DNA of 8,459 nucleotides from Planctomycetaceae bacterium (GTDB lineage Bacteria; Planctomycetota; UBA1135; GCA-002686595). A program made the position numbers and the translations under genes. The DNA lies in the NCBI GenBank assembly GCA_013360535.1, contig JABWBL010000118.1, positions 1-8,459 of the forward strand. Direction: 5' to 3'. Within the stretch, counting starts at the first letter, position 1. Each line of letters opens with the position of its first letter. Below the pieces are notes generated by a model. It saw only the letters and a program-made list of their open reading frames with translations, made no database searches and had not been told where the DNA came from. Positions 6,709-8,459 of this stretch are shown piece after piece.

Positions 6709-7493
6709 GCGAGCGCCTCACCGGGACGGCGCTGCTCGAGGCGCTCGAACAGGGCCGCGTGCGTGTCGCCGAGCGCGGCGCGGACGGCGCGTGGACCGTG
6801 CACGCGTGGGTGAAGGAGGAAATCCTCGCTGTTTTCCGCGCTTCGCCGCTCGTCGAGAGCTCTGCGGGCTCGCTGACGTTCGTCGACAAGCGCGACATCG
6901 GCCCACGTTCATTCTCGCTCGCCGACAAGGTGCGTGTCGTGCCCGGTGGTTCGTCCGTGCGCCGCGGCGCGTACCTCGCTCCGGGCGTGATCGTGATGCC
7001 ACCCGCCTACGTCAACGTCGGCGCCTTCGTCGACGAAGGCTCGATGGTCGACAGCCACGCGCTGGTCGGTTCCTGCGCGCAGATCGGCAAGCGTGTGCAC
7101 CTCTCGGCCGCGTGCCAGATCGGCGGCGTGCTCGAGCCCGCGGGCGCGCGCCCCGTGATCATCGAGGACGACGCCTTCGTCGGCGGCAACACCGGCGTGT
7201 ACGAGGGCGTGCTCGTGCGGCGCGGCGCCGTGCTCGCCTCGGGCGTGATCCTGTCGGCGAGCACCGTGGTCTACGACGTGCCGAACCGGCGCGAGCTGCG
7301 CGGCTCGCGCGAGGCGCCGCTCGAGATCCCCGAGAACGCGGTGGTCGTGCCGGGCACGCGTGCGATCGCGCGCGACGGTGTGGCCGATTCCTGGGCGATG
7401 CTCCACCACGTGCAGATCGCCTGCGCGGTGATCGTGAAGTACCGCGACGCCAGGACCGACCGCGCCACGGCGCTCGAAGAGGCGCTGCGTTAG
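6705..7493 (+). CDS. dapD: 2,3,4,5-tetrahydropyridine-2,6-dicarboxylate N-succinyltransferase
   Basis: The protein has 262 residues (E. coli DapD has 274). DapD transfers succinate from succinyl-CoA to tetrahydrodipicolinate in the succinylase route to diaminopimelate and lysine. The N-terminal helical domain (about 1-75) is followed by a left-handed beta-helix with hexapeptide repeats. The family signature is unmistakable: VNVGAFVDEGSMVDSHALVG, then SCAQIGKRVHL, then IGGVLEP at 139-145, then IIEDDAFVGGNTGVYEGVLV. D116 aligns with the catalytic D141 of E. coli. The position matching E. coli E189 falls on G164, within GGNTGVYEG, with a glutamate three residues later (E167). I recall this GGNxGVYEG form with a PLEIPE...VVVPG tail from the DapD branch found in Bacteroidetes and other groups. 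The ATG overlaps the stop of the dapE-like gene (ATGA) and has its own Shine-Dalgarno. The downstream gap to the next gene is 43 bp. Confidence 0.95.
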   Translation: MSERLTGTALLEALEQGRVRVAERGADGAWTVHAWVKEEILAVFRASPLVESSAGSLTFVDKRDIGPRSFSLADKVRVVPGGSSVRRGAYLAPGVIVMPPAYVNVGAFVDEGSMVDSHALVGSCAQIGKRVHLSAACQIGGVLEPAGARPVIIEDDAFVGGNTGVYEGVLVRRGAVLASGVILSASTVVYDVPNRRELRGSREAPLEIPENAVVVPGTRAIARDGVADSWAMLHHVQIACAVIVKYRDARTDRATALEEALR

Positions 7494-7498
7494 AGCCT

Positions 7499-7520
7499 CC
7501 AGACGAAAACGAGCTTCTGG
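7499..7520 (+). terminator. Weak hairpin after dapD
   Basis: CCAGA (7499-7503) and TCTGG (7516-7520) can pair around a 12-nt A-rich loop, five bases past the dapD stop. The stem is short and no T-tract follows. It may be a weak terminator or only chance pairing. Confidence 0.2.
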
Positions 7521-7522
7521 CG

Positions 7523-7528
7523 TAGGAT
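7523..7528 (+). promoter_or_regulatory. Candidate -10 element for a leaderless DUF1028 transcript
   Basis: TAGGAT in the context GGCGTAGGATTC lies 8 nt before the ATG at 7537. The GGCGTAGG core is identical to that before the dapE-like gene. The GGGAG at 7531-7535 is only 1 nt from the ATG, too close to act as a Shine-Dalgarno, which favours a leaderless reading. The AGGA at 7524-7527 (9-nt spacing) is the competing explanation. Confidence 0.4.
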
Positions 7529-7536
7529 TCGGGAGC

Positions 7537-8459
7537 ATGAAGCTCCTCCCCCGAGTCGCTTTCCTCGCCGCCGCGTTCGTCGCTTCGGCCTCGCCGGCCT
7601 TCTCGACCTGGTCGATCGTCGCGGTCAACACGCGCACGCGCGAAGTGTGCGTCGCCGGCGCGACTTGCCTCGCGAACTTCAACCTGCGTCTCAACCTGCC
7701 GGTCGTGCGGCCCGGATTGGGCGGCGGCGTGTCGCAGGCGCTCGTCGACACCACCGGCGCGAACCGGCTGGCGATCTGGAATGGTCTCGCGAGCGGCCTC
7801 ACTCCGCAGCAGATCCTGCAGCAACTCTCCGGACTCTCGCTCTTCCAGCAGCGCCAGTTCGGCATCGTCGACTTCGACAATGCCCCGCTGACCTTCACCG
7901 GTTCGCAGACCGCCGCCGCGAACCTCGGTGTCGCCGGTGTCGACGGCGAGTGGCGTTACGCGATCCAGGGCAACATCCTGATCGACAACCAGGTCGTGTT
8001 TGCGGCCGAGCAGGCCTTCCTTGGCACGTCGGGCGACATCGGGCAGAAGGTGATGGCCGCGATGGAGGCCGCGCGCTTCTGGGGCGGCGACGGGCGCTGC
8101 TCGTGCGATCTCAACCAGCCGACCTCGTGCCCCGTGCCGCCGCCGGAGCCGTTTTTCAGCGCCTACACGGGCTTTTTCCTGATCGCGCGCGTCGGCGACA
8201 CGGGCGGCTCGCTGTGCAATCCGAGCGCGGGTTGCGCGCAGGGCCAGATGTACGCGGCGTTCAACGCGATCGGCAATCCGACGACGCCCGATCCGGTCGT
8301 GCGCCTGCGTGCGCTGTACGACACGTGGCGAGCGGCGCTCGCGGGCCGGCCCGATCACATCCGAAGCGAAGTGCTCGCCGACCGAGCGGCGCTGGTCGCC
8401 GATGGTCGCTCGCGGGCGGCGGTCACGCTCGTGCTGCGCGACGTCGAAGGAGCGCGGCT
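7537..8459 (+). CDS. Secreted DUF1028 (Ntn-hydrolase-like) protein, C-terminus beyond window
   Basis: The first 307 residues are visible and the frame is open at the edge. Residues 1-23 form a signal peptide (MKLLPRVAFLAAAFVASASPAFS). The mature protein would begin T24-W-S-I-V-A, matching the T-F-S-I-V-A start of DUF1028 proteins. Other family marks are QALVDTTGANRLAIWNGLASG, QRQFGIVDFD (106-114), the TG at 121-122, YAIQGNILID (Q144-G-N) and FWGGDGRCSC (GGD 183-185). DUF1028 adopts an N-terminal nucleophile hydrolase fold, but as far as I know no substrate is established. After GGD there is a cysteine-rich insert (C188, C190, C198, C227, C233) through about residue 236. From about 279 a bacterial Ig-like/invasin-type domain appears to start (SEVLADRAALVADGRSRAAV, then TLVLRD), which would extend past the window. 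It follows dapD by 43 bp but probably has its own promoter. The protein is probably exported; its role is unknown. Confidence 0.87.
   Translation, partial: MKLLPRVAFLAAAFVASASPAFSTWSIVAVNTRTREVCVAGATCLANFNLRLNLPVVRPGLGGGVSQALVDTTGANRLAIWNGLASGLTPQQILQQLSGLSLFQQRQFGIVDFDNAPLTFTGSQTAAANLGVAGVDGEWRYAIQGNILIDNQVVFAAEQAFLGTSGDIGQKVMAAMEAARFWGGDGRCSCDLNQPTSCPVPPPEPFFSAYTGFFLIARVGDTGGSLCNPSAGCAQGQMYAAFNAIGNPTTPDPVVRLRALYDTWRAALAGRPDHIRSEVLADRAALVADGRSRAAVTLVLRDVEGAR

Noticed and set aside
6909..8358. Long minus-strand open frames opposite dapD and the DUF1028 gene
   Set aside because: His/Arg/Ala-rich translations with no domain, fully explained as antisense shadows of conserved plus-strand genes.

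Overview
The window is a GC-rich bacterial chromosome segment (coding GC looks around 68-70%) and is gene-dense. I see seven protein-coding genes and no RNA genes, mobile elements or CRISPR arrays. The best guess for the source is a member of the Planctomycetota. The main reason is the C-terminus of the large secreted protein, a cysteine-containing module beginning FCLGDGTGAACPC and ending near a YRDP...C...N-TN/SNAL-type stretch. I recall this module recurring in many secreted proteins of some planctomycete lineages. A Hanks-type kinase and a DUF1028 protein with an Ig-like tail fit, but they are not decisive, and a myxobacterium-like or other GC-rich lineage is possible.

Layout. Positions 1-5554 hold four genes on the minus strand. 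In transcription order they are a GNAT acetyltransferase (5554-4754), an erythromycin-esterase-family lipoprotein overlapping it by 8 nt (4761-3496), a secreted Asp-box (sialidase/BNR-like) protein (3337-938), and a Ser/Thr protein kinase that runs off the left edge (837-1). A short divergent promoter region (about 5555-5691) follows. The plus strand then holds a dapE-like M20 peptidase (5692-6708), dapD overlapping it by 4 nt (6705-7493), and a secreted DUF1028 protein that runs off the right edge (7537-8459).

How the genes fit together. The dapE-like and dapD genes form a coupled pair from the succinylase branch of lysine/diaminopimelate synthesis. The GNAT and esterase-like genes form a second coupled pair whose substrate is unknown. 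It resembles a small-molecule modification or resistance module, but nothing in the sequence fixes a substrate. The kinase, Asp-box protein and DUF1028 protein are envelope or signalling accessory genes with no clear link to the two operons.

The most interesting non-coding signal is a conserved TAGnnT hexamer 7-8 nt before the first codons of the GNAT, dapE-like and DUF1028 genes. It suggests leaderless transcription. Genes inside operons or with leaders use Shine-Dalgarno sites instead (dapD and the Asp-box protein). A strong nested hairpin sits 3 nt before the kinase start. I did not find a clearly novel multi-gene system.
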